Counted from the first letter of the stretch, positions 8,247-17,631 are shown. The stretch: 64,000 nt of DNA from Pseudomonas putida (GCF_002025705.1 NZ_CP018846.1:4641501-4705500), one strand, 5' to 3'. Notes: generated from the letters alone by a model not told the origin. A program made the numbers and translations.

Positions 8247-8536
8247 TGTTCGAGATCGGTTTCAGCGAGCTCTTGCTGGTAGGCGTTGTCGCGCTGCTGG
8301 TGCTGGGCCCGGAGCGCCTGCCGGTCGCGGCACGCACCTTGGGCCGGGGCCTTGGCCAAGCGCGCCGGGCGATGAACGGGTTACGCGCACAGATGGAACG
8401 CGAGATTGACATGCCGAACCTGGACAGCGCGCCCTTGCAGCGCCTGGAGCAGGAAATTCGCCAGGGCATCAGCCTCAAGGTGGAACCGGCCGGTGACGCC
8501 ATACCCAGCAGCATCGCTCGGGAGAGCAGCCCATGA
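8246..8536 (+). CDS. tatB: TatB twin-arginine translocase subunit
   Basis: A 96-residue TatB, which with TatC forms the receptor for twin-arginine signals. It has the expected layout: MFEIGFSELLLVGVVALLVLG with the TatB-type glutamate in the helix, the GPERLPVAARTLGR turn and amphipathic helix, then a charged tail. It is shorter than many housekeeping TatB proteins. It overlaps tatA by one base and tatC by four (ATGA), showing translational coupling across the operon. Confidence 0.94.
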   Translation: MFEIGFSELLLVGVVALLVLGPERLPVAARTLGRGLGQARRAMNGLRAQMEREIDMPNLDSAPLQRLEQEIRQGISLKVEPAGDAIPSSIARESSP

Positions 8537-9276
8537 GCATTGCCCTGGACCCGGCAGCACGCATGCCTTTGACCGACCACCTGCGTGACCTGCGCAAGCG
8601 CCTGGTGCGCTGCCTGTTGTTGCTGGCGCTGGTATTCGCCGGGCTGTTTCCCTTTGCCCAGCAGCTCTACACCCTGATCTCGGAACCCCTGCGCCGCTTC
8701 CTGCCGGAAGGTGCCAGTATGATCGCCACCAGCGTCACTTCGCCGTTCCTCACCCCATTCAAGCTGACGGCGATGTGCGCGCTGTTCGTGGCCATGCCAC
8801 TGTTGCTGCACCAGGCCTGGGGCTTTCTCGCGCCGGGGTTGTACCGCCGCGAGCGGCGCATCGCCCTGCCGTTGCTGGTGTCGAGCATACTGCTGTTCTA
8901 TGCCGGCATGGCCTTTGCGTTCTACCTGGTATTCCCGATGATGTTCGGCTTCTTTGCCAGCGTGACACCAGACGGTGTGGCGATGATGACCGACATCAGC
9001 CAGTACCTGGACTTCATCATGGCGCTGTTCCTGGCGTTCGGGTTGGCCTTCGAGATTCCGGTGGCGACCTTCATCGTGGTCTGGGTCGGGCTGGCCGACG
9101 TGGCTACATTGCGCAGCAGCAGGCCTTACGTGATCGTCGGCTGCTTCGTGGTCGGGATGATTCTGACACCTCCAGACGTGTTTTCTCAGACTATGCTCGC
9201 GGTCCCCATGTGGATGCTGTTCGAAGTGGGGTTAGTTGCCTGCAGCTTGCTCAGAAAACCTGAAAGCAACAATTGA
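8533..9276 (+). CDS. tatC: TatC twin-arginine translocase subunit
   Basis: A 247-residue polytopic TatC that recognises the twin-arginine motif. Family marks are visible: LTDHLRDLRKRLVRCL at the cytoplasmic N terminus, then PFLTPFKLTAMCALF, a GLYRRERR loop, FGLAFEIPVA and SSRPYVIVG, with six hydrophobic segments. It closes the tatABC operon. A HET-C-like gene with different codon use follows on the same strand after 112 bases; no terminator is obvious between them. Confidence 0.95.
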   Translation: MSIALDPAARMPLTDHLRDLRKRLVRCLLLLALVFAGLFPFAQQLYTLISEPLRRFLPEGASMIATSVTSPFLTPFKLTAMCALFVAMPLLLHQAWGFLAPGLYRRERRIALPLLVSSILLFYAGMAFAFYLVFPMMFGFFASVTPDGVAMMTDISQYLDFIMALFLAFGLAFEIPVATFIVVWVGLADVATLRSSRPYVIVGCFVVGMILTPPDVFSQTMLAVPMWMLFEVGLVACSLLRKPESNN

Positions 9277-9388
9277 CGCGTGAAGATGGCGGCCGTGTGG
9301 GCAATTAAAGCTGGAAGACATACCTGATGCCTGAAAAGTACAGAGCGGAACATGCTGGACGCCCTCTGATCAATGAAGGCAATAGATT

Positions 9389-11425
9389 ATGCCCACCTCT
9401 GTTAAAGTTCCGACTCTGGCTTCCTTTGAAAGTACTCATGCTCTCGACCAATTGATGGGCATTGCGAAGACCACAAGCCAGCACACCTTTGAACTGACCT
9501 TGATGTCGATATACGGCTATGGGGTTCCCGTTGAGGCCATTACCAAACTACACGGTGACCTTCGGGCAAGCGCGGTAATCAATCCTGCTTATCGAATGGC
9601 AGAGGACAGTCCAAAGACAGCCCGCTACGACCGCGCTAGCCAAACCATCGAAGTTGGCCTTGCTGCGGTAGAACGAGCCCTGGAGCAACCGCAAACGACT
9701 CCATTGCTGCTGATGGCCATACTCAGGGCATTTGCTGATCACGTCGGGCATCTCATCGGCGCCGATGCTGCTGACAGCTCAACAAAAGAAGCAGCTGAAC
9801 AGTATCTCGCCACCCTGGCCCTCCTCGATCGTTCAACCGGTAACGGAACAGTTATTGCAAAAATAGAAGGGGAAGATTTTTCCGAAACGATACTGCTCAA
9901 TTTGAGCCTCCCCACGGAGGGCGACCAGGTCGATGGCGGGAGGACCAAGGAGAAGATCTTCCCGACACTCAGATTTGAAGCTGGCACAGGGAGCGGTTCA
10001 GACCAGTCTTTCGGCCATGAATCCATCGAAAAGGCTCTGGCAACTGCAGGTTTTACTCCTAAGCAGCGCAAAGCAATCTACTTCGGCAATTGGCTGCGCG
10101 ATTACTCGCAATTGGTCGACCCCAAGCTCGTTCGTGCAGAACATGAACCGAAGGACTTTCCGCGCAAACTCTCAAGAGCCACCCTGACCAATCTTGTGGA
10201 CTTCCTGGCGCTGAAGGAGTTTCACAGCCTCCACACTCCCCCTGAAGACCGCGAAAACTACAAGGTAACTACGCAAATGCTGGGTGTGTATCGGCCTTCC
10301 GAACATATCGACAACCCGCTTACCTTAGATGAAGCTACCGACCCTCAATCAATCGATCCAGACTTCGAACCTTTGCGGCAATCGGACCATGAATCCATGC
10401 AACTGGATCACGACCGGTCCATGTACCGTTATTTCGAGCCTGCCCAAGCCTACATGTACCAGAAGCTCATAGACGCTTCGATCGCGGGCCCAACGCCAGA
10501 AGGCATGCGCTTTTTCGGTGAAGCGCTGCATGTACTGGAAGACCTCTTCGCTCACTCGAACTTCGTCGAACTGAGCCTTCGCAAGGTCGGTCACACCGAT
10601 GTACTTGCTTGGACAACACCAAAACAGTGCCGGCATGAACGGCCCTTGGTAACCGGCCTGTTCAGTGGGACTGATGTCCTTGCCAGTGTGCTCGAACCGG
10701 TAGCCAAGGTGCTGTTCCCCGCCAAGGGTCTCGACTACGTGCCTACCCTTCCGGGTGAACGTAGTGATAAAGAGCAAATGCTGTTGATCTTGCTCCGAGA
10801 ACACGAAGACCCACAGTGGCTGCAGAAGTTGGAGGGCTACCTGGCCGTGCGCGACAAAGCGGCTGACCAGCCATGGTACAACTGGCTGGGGCGTGCGAAC
10901 CATGTGGTGAAGTTACCGCTGAAGGCTATCAGCTATTTGATCGACCTGGTCTTCCAGAACTTGCTGAAATGGGCTGGCGACAACATCGATGATCTTCAAC
11001 TGTTGCTGGGTAAGGATCCGAATATCGACGACGATACCCATCCGACCCATTCGCAGCTGGCAAAGGATCACGACACCCACCCATTTCATGCCCTGTCGTC
11101 GCTACTGGCGCAGTATGCGGTAGAGGAAGTGGGCCGTGCGATGTATCAGTATTGGCAGGGTGATACAGGAAGGGACCCGGCATCGTTGGCGAAGAGCTAC
11201 TTCACACATCCTTATGTCAGTGACTGGCAGGACGATATCGTCCAGGCTTGGGCACTCAGGAATCAGGACAACATTAACGATGGATGTTCGAGCGGAAGTT
11301 TGAGCGAACGCCGAGCAGCGTATCAGCAGCAAGCTAGAGAAAGACTGAGAAACCTTGAAAATCTCAATCAGCATTCAACGATCAAAGATCTGGAAATACT
11401 TAACAACCTGTTACCATCCGGCTGA
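9389..11425 (+). CDS. HET-C-like protein (fungal heterokaryon incompatibility C family)
   Basis: A 678-residue protein that I place in the HET-C family. The best marks are YFGNWLRDYSQ at residues 231-241 and the block at 375-395 containing GEALHVLEDLF then AHSNFVEL, with H381, E384, D385, H389, N391 and E394. Another histidine-rich site lies at 561-567 (HDTHPFH). The H-x3-D...H pattern resembles zinc sites of phospholipase C/S1-P1-type folds, which is an inference. No signal peptide or clear membrane helix is visible. HET-C acts in fungal non-self recognition; bacterial homologues occur in pseudomonads, and their role is not settled to my knowledge. ATG 9389 has GAAGG upstream. Codon choice is less G+C-rich than in flanking genes, which suggests transfer. 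It may be co-transcribed with tatABC or have its own promoter. Confidence 0.72.
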   Translation: MPTSVKVPTLASFESTHALDQLMGIAKTTSQHTFELTLMSIYGYGVPVEAITKLHGDLRASAVINPAYRMAEDSPKTARYDRASQTIEVGLAAVERALEQPQTTPLLLMAILRAFADHVGHLIGADAADSSTKEAAEQYLATLALLDRSTGNGTVIAKIEGEDFSETILLNLSLPTEGDQVDGGRTKEKIFPTLRFEAGTGSGSDQSFGHESIEKALATAGFTPKQRKAIYFGNWLRDYSQLVDPKLVRAEHEPKDFPRKLSRATLTNLVDFLALKEFHSLHTPPEDRENYKVTTQMLGVYRPSEHIDNPLTLDEATDPQSIDPDFEPLRQSDHESMQLDHDRSMYRYFEPAQAYMYQKLIDASIAGPTPEGMRFFGEALHVLEDLFAHSNFVELSLRKVGHTDVLAWTTPKQCRHERPLVTGLFSGTDVLASVLEPVAKVLFPAKGLDYVPTLPGERSDKEQMLLILLREHEDPQWLQKLEGYLAVRDKAADQPWYNWLGRANHVVKLPLKAISYLIDLVFQNLLKWAGDNIDDLQLLLGKDPNIDDDTHPTHSQLAKDHDTHPFHALSSLLAQYAVEEVGRAMYQYWQGDTGRDPASLAKSYFTHPYVSDWQDDIVQAWALRNQDNINDGCSSGSLSERRAAYQQQARERLRNLENLNQHSTIKDLEILNNLLPSG

Positions 11426-11466
11426 AGCGCCTTCTCAGCCTAAGCGGCAGCAACACCGTACCGGAT

Positions 11467-11778
11467 TCAGATATCCAGCAGGCGCCAGACCTCATAGGCT
11501 GGCGTCTCGTACGGGTGGCTCTGCTTGAGCGCAGCGACGACCTGAACGATCAGGTCGTCGGCTACCACCAGCTCCACCTTCCACTCCTCGACCACCTCGA
11601 CCTGGCCGGTTTGCCCGAGGAACGGCTGGCTGCCGTCCAACGGGCGAAACTGGCCTTGGCCCAAGGCCTGCCAGGCGCAGTGGTCATAGTCGCCGATACG
11701 CCCACCACCTGCGGCGAACACGGCGGCCTTGACCCCTTCAACATGGCTGGCCGGGACGAAGAAGGCGAGCTTGTACAC
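11467..11778 (-). CDS. NIF3/YqfO-like small domain protein
   Basis: A 103-residue protein matching the small CutA-like domain inserted in YqfO/NIF3 proteins: KLAFFVPASHVEGVKAAVFAAGGGRIGDY at the start, then a central strand set, and SHPYETPAYEVWRLLD at the end. Stand-alone copies are common in pseudomonads. The molecular role is unknown; metal or nucleotide binding has been suggested for relatives. It starts three bases after the purL stop on the same strand, so it is probably co-transcribed with purL. It converges on the HET-C-like gene with a 41-base gap. Confidence 0.8.
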   Translation of the reverse strand: MYKLAFFVPASHVEGVKAAVFAAGGGRIGDYDHCAWQALGQGQFRPLDGSQPFLGQTGQVEVVEEWKVELVVADDLIVQVVAALKQSHPYETPAYEVWRLLDI

Positions 11779-11781
11779 GCC

Positions 11782-14700
11782 TTAGTTCACCCACACGCGG
11801 GCGTTGCGGAACATACGCATCAGCGCGGCGTCTTCCTGCCACTCATCCGGGCGCCAGGAGTTCTGCACGGCGCGGAACATACGCTCCGGGTGCGGCATCA
11901 TGATGGTCACGCGGCCATCGCGGCTGGTCAGGCCGGTGATACCACGCGGCGAGCCGTTCGGGTTGGCCGGGTAGGCTTCGGTCACCTTGCCGTGGTTGTC
12001 GACATAGCGCAGGGCCACGCAACCGGACAGGTCAGCTGCCAGCAGTGCCTCTTCGCTGGCGAACTCGGCATGGCCTTCGCCGTGGGCGATGGCGATCGGC
12101 ATGCGCGAACCGGCCATGCCCTGCAGGAAGATCGAGTTGGACTTCTGCACCTCGACCATGGCCACGCGCGCCTCGAACTGCTCCGAACGGTTGCGCACGA
12201 AGTGCGGCCAGTGCTCGGTGCCCGGAATCAGCTCGTGCAGGTTGGACATCATCTGGCAACCGTTGCACACGCCCAGGGCGAAGCTGTCGGTACGCTCGAA
12301 GAAGGCCTGGAAGGCATCGCGGGCGCGGCTGTTGAACAGCGCCGACTTGGCCCAGCCTTCACCGGCGCCCAGCACGTCACCGTAGGAGAAACCACCGCAG
12401 GCAACCAGGCCCTTGAAGGCTTCGAAGTCAACGCGGCCGGCGAGGATGTCGCTCATGTGCACGTCGATGGCAGCGAAACCTGCACGGTCGAAGGCGGCAG
12501 CCATTTCAACCTGGCCGTTGACGCCCTGCTCGCGCAGGATCGCCACTTGCGGGCGCACGCCCTTCTTGATGTACGGTGCGGCGATGTCATCGTTGACGTC
12601 GTAGCCCAGCTTGACCGACAGGCCCGGGTTTTCTTCCTCGAGCAGCAGGTCGAATTCCTGGTCGGCGCAGTCGGCGTTGTCGCGCAGGCGCTGGATCTGG
12701 TAGCTGGTTTCGGCCCACTGGCGCTGCAGCATGCGACGGTCGTCGTCGAACAGCACTTCGCCGTTGAGGCTGATGGAGACTTCACCGTTGTTGATCGGTT
12801 TACCGATCACCGCGACGCACTCTTCGCCCAGGCCGGCAGCGCTGAACTGTGCCAGTACGTCCGGGGTGGCATCCTGGCGTACCTGGATGACCGCACCCAG
12901 CTCTTCGTTAAAGAGGATGGCTGCCACGTCGGCCTTGCTGTCGGTCAGCGGGTCGAGTTGCAGGTCGAGGCCGCAATGGCCGGCGAAGGCCATTTCCAGC
13001 ACGGTGGTCAGCAGGCCGCCGTCGGAGCGGTCGTGGTAGGCCAGCAGGTGACCGTCGGCGTTCAGGCCCTGGATCACGGCGAAGAAGGCCTTGAGGTCTT
13101 CGGCGTCGTCGACGTCCGGTGCCTGGGCCGCGATCTTGCCGTAGGTCTGGGCCAGGATCGAGGCGCCCATGCGGTTTTTGCCGCGGCCCAGGTCGATCAG
13201 GATCAGGTCGGTCTCGCCCTTGTCCATGCGCAGTTGCGGGGTCAGGGTCTGGCGGATGTCAGTGACCGGGGCGAAGCCGGTGATGATCAGCGACATCGGC
13301 GAGGTGACGCTCTTCTCGGCGCCCTCTTCGCTCCACTTGGTCTTCATCGACATCGAGTCTTTGCCGACCGGAATGGTGATGCCCAGCTCCGGGCACAGCT
13401 CCATGCCCACAGCCTTGACAGTGTCGTACAGGCGCGCGTCTTCACCCGGGTGGCCGGCAGCAGACATCCAGTTGGCCGACAGTTTGATGTCGGACAGTTT
13501 CTCGATGCGCGAGGCGGCCAGGTTGGTGATGGTCTCGCCGATCGCCATGCGCCCGGAAGCCGGGGCATCCAGCAGGGCCAGCGGGGTACGCTCGCCCATG
13601 GCCATGGCTTCACCGGTGTAGACGTCGAAGCTGGTAGCGGTGACGGCGCAGTCGGCCACCGGAACCTGCCACGGGCCGACCATCTGGTCGCGGGCAACCA
13701 GGCCGGTGATGGTGCGGTCGCCGATGGTGATCAGGAAGCTCTTGCTGGCCACGGCCGGGTGGTTCAGCACGCGCTGGACAGCCTGGTCCAGGTCCAGCTT
13801 GCTTGGGTCGAAGTCATCGCCCAGCTCGGCTTCGCGGGTGACCGAACGGTGCATGCGCGGCGGCTTGCCCAGCAGCACGTCAAGCGGCATGTCCACTGGC
13901 GTGTTGTCGAAGTGGCTGTCGGTGACGGTCAGGTGCGGCTCTTCGGTCGCTTCACCGACCACGGCAAACGGGCAACGCTCGCGTTCGCAAATGGCCTGGA
14001 AACGCTCGAAGTCGACGGCGCTGACGGCCAGCACGTAACGCTCTTGCGACTCGTTGCTCCAGATTTCGTGCGGGGCCATGCCCGGCTCGTCGTTGGGCAC
14101 GTTGCGCAGCTCGAAGCGGCCACCGCGGCCACCGTCGTTGACCAGCTCAGGGAAGGCGTTGGAGATACCGCCGGCGCCGACGTCGTGGATGAAGGCGATC
14201 GGGTTCTTGTCACCCAGCTGCCAGCAGCGGTCGATGACCTCCTGGCAACGGCGCTCCATTTCCGGGTTTTCGCGCTGTACCGAAGCGAAGTCCAGGTCAG
14301 CCGAGCTGGCACCGGTCGCCACCGACGAGGCGGCGCCGCCGCCCAGGCCGATGAGCATGGCCGGGCCGCCGAGCACGATCAGCTTGGCGCCAACGGTGAT
14401 CTCGCCCTTCTGCACGTGGTCTTCACGGATGTTGCCCATGCCGCCGGCGAGCATGATCGGCTTGTGGTAGCCGCGCACTTCTTCGCCATGCGGGGTATTG
14501 ATGGCCTGCTCGAAGGTACGGAAGTAGCCGGTCAGGGCCGGGCGACCGAATTCGTTGTTGAACGCAGCGCCGCCCAGCGGGCCTTCGATCATGATGTCGA
14601 GGGCGTCGACGATACGCTCTGGCTTGCCGTAGGCCTGTTCCCATGGCTGTTCGAAGCCGGGGATGCGCAGGTTGGATACGGTGAAGCCGGTCAGGCCGGC

Positions 14701-15681
14701 TTTTGGCTTGGCGCCACGGCCGGTCGCGCCTTCGTCGCGGATTTCGCCGCCGGAGCCGGTGGAAGCACCGGAGAACGGGGCGATGGCGGTCGGGTGGTTG
14801 TGCGTCTCGACCTTCATCAGGATGTGCACCGGCTCCTGCACCGCGCCGTACTGGCGGGTTTCAGGGTTCGGGAAGAAGCGCCCGGCGACGTTGCCGACGA
14901 TCACCGAGGCGTTGTCCTTGTAAGCCGACAGCACGCCTTCGTTGTGCATCTGGTAGGTGTTCTTGATCATGCCGAACAGGCTCTTTTCCTGAGCCTGGCC
15001 GTCGATGTCCCAACTGGCGTTGAAGATCTTGTGGCGGCAATGCTCGGAGTTGGCCTGGGCGAACATCATCAGTTCGATGTCGTTCGGGTTGCGCTTGAGC
15101 CCCTGGAAGGCGTTGACCAGGTAGTCGATCTCGTCTTCGGCCAGGGCCAGGCCCAGGTCGATGTTGGCCTTGGCCAGCGCGTCGCGGCCACCGGCCAGGA
15201 TGTCGACCGAGGTCATCGGCTTGGGCTGGGCGTGGCTGAACAGGTCCGAAGCCTGCTCCAGCTGGGCCAGCACGCGCTGGGTCATGCGGTCGTGCAGCTC
15301 GGCGGCGACAGCTGCGGCATCGGCATCGCTCAGATCACCGGCGACGTAGTAGGCGATGCCGCGCTCCAGGCGCTGGATCGACTGCAGGCCGCAGTTGTGG
15401 GCGATGTCGCTGGCCTTGCTGGCCCATGGCGAGATGGTACCCAGGCGCGGCACGACCAGGAACAGGCGGCCGGTCGGCTCCTGTACCGGCACGCTCGGGC
15501 CGTATTTGAGCAGACGGCCCAGCACCTGCTGCTGGTCGGCGGTCAGCTCGCCGTCAACGTCGGCGAAGTGGGCAAATTCGGCATACAAACCAGTAACAGC
15601 GGGGACTTTCTGGCTCAGTTGCTCGAGTAATTTACCGTGGCGAAAGGCAGAAAGGGCAGGAGCGCCGCGCAGGATCAACAT
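11782..15681 (-). CDS. purL: Phosphoribosylformylglycinamidine synthase (large PurL)
   Basis: A 1299-residue single-chain enzyme that converts FGAR, glutamine and ATP to FGAM in purine synthesis. It has the usual order: an N-terminal PurS-like part, two AIR-synthase-like domains (KVETHNHPTAIAPFSGA, GAKPKAGLTGF, HDRSDGGLLTTVLEMAFAG) and a C-terminal class I glutamine amidotransferase. The latter has the nucleophile cysteine in LGVCNGCQMM and the histidine/glutamate in PHPERMFR. The ATG at 15681 gives full family length. The gene is followed closely by the small NIF3-like gene. Upstream lies an intergenic stretch of about 490 bases with a class C repeat pair. The large opposite-strand reading frame over this gene is a codon-bias shadow. 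Confidence 0.97.
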   Translation of the reverse strand: MLILRGAPALSAFRHGKLLEQLSQKVPAVTGLYAEFAHFADVDGELTADQQQVLGRLLKYGPSVPVQEPTGRLFLVVPRLGTISPWASKASDIAHNCGLQSIQRLERGIAYYVAGDLSDADAAAVAAELHDRMTQRVLAQLEQASDLFSHAQPKPMTSVDILAGGRDALAKANIDLGLALAEDEIDYLVNAFQGLKRNPNDIELMMFAQANSEHCRHKIFNASWDIDGQAQEKSLFGMIKNTYQMHNEGVLSAYKDNASVIVGNVAGRFFPNPETRQYGAVQEPVHILMKVETHNHPTAIAPFSGASTGSGGEIRDEGATGRGAKPKAGLTGFTVSNLRIPGFEQPWEQAYGKPERIVDALDIMIEGPLGGAAFNNEFGRPALTGYFRTFEQAINTPHGEEVRGYHKPIMLAGGMGNIREDHVQKGEITVGAKLIVLGGPAMLIGLGGGAASSVATGASSADLDFASVQRENPEMERRCQEVIDRCWQLGDKNPIAFIHDVGAGGISNAFPELVNDGGRGGRFELRNVPNDEPGMAPHEIWSNESQERYVLAVSAVDFERFQAICERERCPFAVVGEATEEPHLTVTDSHFDNTPVDMPLDVLLGKPPRMHRSVTREAELGDDFDPSKLDLDQAVQRVLNHPAVASKSFLITIGDRTITGLVARDQMVGPWQVPVADCAVTATSFDVYTGEAMAMGERTPLALLDAPASGRMAIGETITNLAASRIEKLSDIKLSANWMSAAGHPGEDARLYDTVKAVGMELCPELGITIPVGKDSMSMKTKWSEEGAEKSVTSPMSLIITGFAPVTDIRQTLTPQLRMDKGETDLILIDLGRGKNRMGASILAQTYGKIAAQAPDVDDAEDLKAFFAVIQGLNADGHLLAYHDRSDGGLLTTVLEMAFAGHCGLDLQLDPLTDSKADVAAILFNEELGAVIQVRQDATPDVLAQFSAAGLGEECVAVIGKPINNGEVSISLNGEVLFDDDRRMLQRQWAETSYQIQRLRDNADCADQEFDLLLEEENPGLSVKLGYDVNDDIAAPYIKKGVRPQVAILREQGVNGQVEMAAAFDRAGFAAIDVHMSDILAGRVDFEAFKGLVACGGFSYGDVLGAGEGWAKSALFNSRARDAFQAFFERTDSFALGVCNGCQMMSNLHELIPGTEHWPHFVRNRSEQFEARVAMVEVQKSNSIFLQGMAGSRMPIAIAHGEGHAEFASEEALLAADLSGCVALRYVDNHGKVTEAYPANPNGSPRGITGLTSRDGRVTIMMPHPERMFRAVQNSWRPDEWQEDAALMRMFRNARVWVN

Positions 15682-15841
15682 CGTCGGGACAGCCTCAGGA
15701 AGGGGTGTGCTTAGAGGCCGTGCATTCTAGCCTAATTCGACGGCTTTCGGCACCCGCTCTAAGCCATGGCTGCCGGGCGGCGGAACCGGACTTCGGGGTC
15801 AGATTTCCGAGGGGTTCGCCTTGGGTTTTTCAGCGCCCAGG

Positions 15842-16062
15842 AGATCGAGCGCCGCCCGCGCGGCGCATCGCGGATGAATCCGCTCCTACATCTGTTTCGG
15901 GCCAATCACGCTTGTGAGGTCACCGCTGCCCGCTTTTGCTTGCTCCCTTCGATACCGAGGTGTACGCAAGGCGGGCAGCGCACCTATCACAGGACGGACT
16001 GGCCCTTAACAGATGTAGGAGCGGATTCATCCGCGATGCGCCGCGCGGGCGGCGCTCGATCT
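15842..16062. repeat. REP-like inverted pair, class C, perfect 55-base arms
   Basis: Arms at 15842-15896 and 16008-16062 are perfect reverse complements over 55 bases, separated by 111 bases. Each has GATCGAGCGCCGCCCGCGC at the outer end and GGATGAATCCGCTCCTACAT at the inner end. The pair fills most of the gap between purL and mltF (15682-16170), where I see no gene. A close relative lies at 56857-57069. Confidence 0.92.
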
Positions 16063-16170
16063 AACGGGTACCGACTCTCTATAGGCATGCCCCACCACAC
16101 AACCCGCTACCAGACAAGCTATCTGTTGTCGAGATATGGCTGGGCCGGTCCTTTGCGTATACTGCAACCT

Positions 16171-17628
16171 ATGTTCGCCCACACTGCTTTGCGCCAACGT
16201 TGCGCCAGATGGCTAATCGCAACCGGACTCTTTCTACTGCTCGGTGCCTGCGTTGAAAAACCCAGCACCCTCGAGCGCGTGAAGGAGGACGGCGTGCTGC
16301 GCGTCATCACCCGCAACAGCCCGGCCACCTACTTCCAGGACCGCAACGGCGAAACCGGCTTCGAGTACGAGCTGGTCCAGCATTTCGCCGACGATCTCGG
16401 CGTGAAGCTGCAGATCGAGACCGCCGACAACCTCGACGAACTGTACGACTCGCTCGGCAAACCGTCCGGCCCGGTGCTGGCAGCTGCCGGTCTGGTCAGC
16501 AGCGACCGGCGCAAGGCGCAGGTCAGGTACTCGCACCCCTACCTGGAAGTGACCCCGCAGGTCATCTACCGCAACGGCCGCCCCCGCCCCACCGATGCCA
16601 AGGGCCTGGTCGGCAAGAAGATCATGGTACTCAAGGGCAGCAGCCACGCCGACCAGTTGGCTGAGCTGAAGAAGCAGTACCCTGGCCTGCAATACGAAGA
16701 GTCCGACGCCGTCGAGGTGGTCGACCTGTTGCGCATGGTCGATGAAGGTCAGATCGACCTGACTTTGGTCGACTCCAACGAGCTGGCGATGAACCAGGTG
16801 TACTTCCCTAACGTGCGGGTTGCCTTCGACTTGGGCGATACCCGCGACCAGCGCTGGGCAGTGGCTGCGGGGGATGACAACAGCCTGCTCAACGAGATCA
16901 ACGAATTTCTCGACAAAGCGCAGAAGAACGGCACCTTGCAGCGCCTGAAAGACCGGTACTACGGCCATGTCGACGTACTGGGTTACGTGGGTGCCTACAC
17001 CTTCGCTCAGCACCTGCAACAGCGCCTGCCCAAGTACGAAAAGCACTTCAAGAGCTACGCCAAGGTCGAACAGGTCGACTGGCGCCTGCTGGCAGCCATC
17101 GGCTACCAGGAGTCGATGTGGCAGCCGGAAGTCACTTCCAAGACTGGCGTGCGCGGCCTGATGATGCTGACCCAGCGCACCGCCCAGGCAATGGGCGTGT
17201 CCAACCGCCTGGACCCGAAGCAGAGCATTCAGGGCGGTGCCAAGTACTTCATGAAGATCAAGGAAGAGCTCGACGACAGCATCCAGGAGCCTGACCGCAC
17301 CTGGTTCGCCCTGGCCGCCTACAACGTCGGCACCGGCCACCTGGAAGACGCCCGCACCTTGGCCAAGCGCGAAAAGCTCAACCCGAACAAGTGGCTGGAC
17401 GTGAAGAAGATGCTGCCCCGGCTGGCCCAGAAGCAGTGGTACCGGCAGACCAAATACGGCTATGCCCGTGGTGGCGAACCGGTGCACTTCGTGGCCAACA
17501 TCCGCCGTTACTACGACATCCTCACCTGGGTGACCCAGCCGCAGCTCGAAGGCCAGGTGGCCGAGGGCAACCTGCATGTGCCTGGGGTGAACAAGGACAA
17601 GCCAGCGGATCAGTCGCCGCCGATGTGA
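16171..17628 (+). CDS. mltF: Membrane-bound lytic murein transglycosylase F
   Basis: A 485-residue MltF, which cleaves peptidoglycan glycan strands from the periplasmic side. The N-terminal signal (CARWLIATGLFLLLGAC) includes a possible lipobox. Residues about 38-270 form a periplasmic solute-binding-like domain (GVLRVITRNSPATYFQDRNG, FEYELVQHFADDLGVKL, GKKIMVLKGSSHADQL). The C-terminal lytic domain has the catalytic glutamate E314 in AIGYQESMWQPEV, then GVRGLMMLTQRTA, and AYNVGTGHLEDAR. The start aligns with P. aeruginosa MltF as I remember it. No ribosome-binding site precedes ATG 16171, while a TATACT -10-like hexamer ends only seven bases upstream, so the message may be leaderless. An in-frame upstream opening runs into the class C repeat and is not real. 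Confidence 0.93.
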   Translation: MFAHTALRQRCARWLIATGLFLLLGACVEKPSTLERVKEDGVLRVITRNSPATYFQDRNGETGFEYELVQHFADDLGVKLQIETADNLDELYDSLGKPSGPVLAAAGLVSSDRRKAQVRYSHPYLEVTPQVIYRNGRPRPTDAKGLVGKKIMVLKGSSHADQLAELKKQYPGLQYEESDAVEVVDLLRMVDEGQIDLTLVDSNELAMNQVYFPNVRVAFDLGDTRDQRWAVAAGDDNSLLNEINEFLDKAQKNGTLQRLKDRYYGHVDVLGYVGAYTFAQHLQQRLPKYEKHFKSYAKVEQVDWRLLAAIGYQESMWQPEVTSKTGVRGLMMLTQRTAQAMGVSNRLDPKQSIQGGAKYFMKIKEELDDSIQEPDRTWFALAAYNVGTGHLEDARTLAKREKLNPNKWLDVKKMLPRLAQKQWYRQTKYGYARGGEPVHFVANIRRYYDILTWVTQPQLEGQVAEGNLHVPGVNKDKPADQSPPM

Positions 17629-17631
17629 GCC

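Noticed and set aside
11515..15630. A 1371-codon open frame on the plus strand opposite purL
   Set aside because: It mirrors purL codon by codon, has no ribosome-binding site or family signature, and is rich in His/Val/Gln runs typical of antisense frames in high-G+C DNA. purL on the other strand is certain.
15766..16170. N-terminal extension of mltF running back through the class C repeat
   Set aside because: The repeat-derived residues are low in sense, and the signal peptide of MltF begins at ATG 16171.
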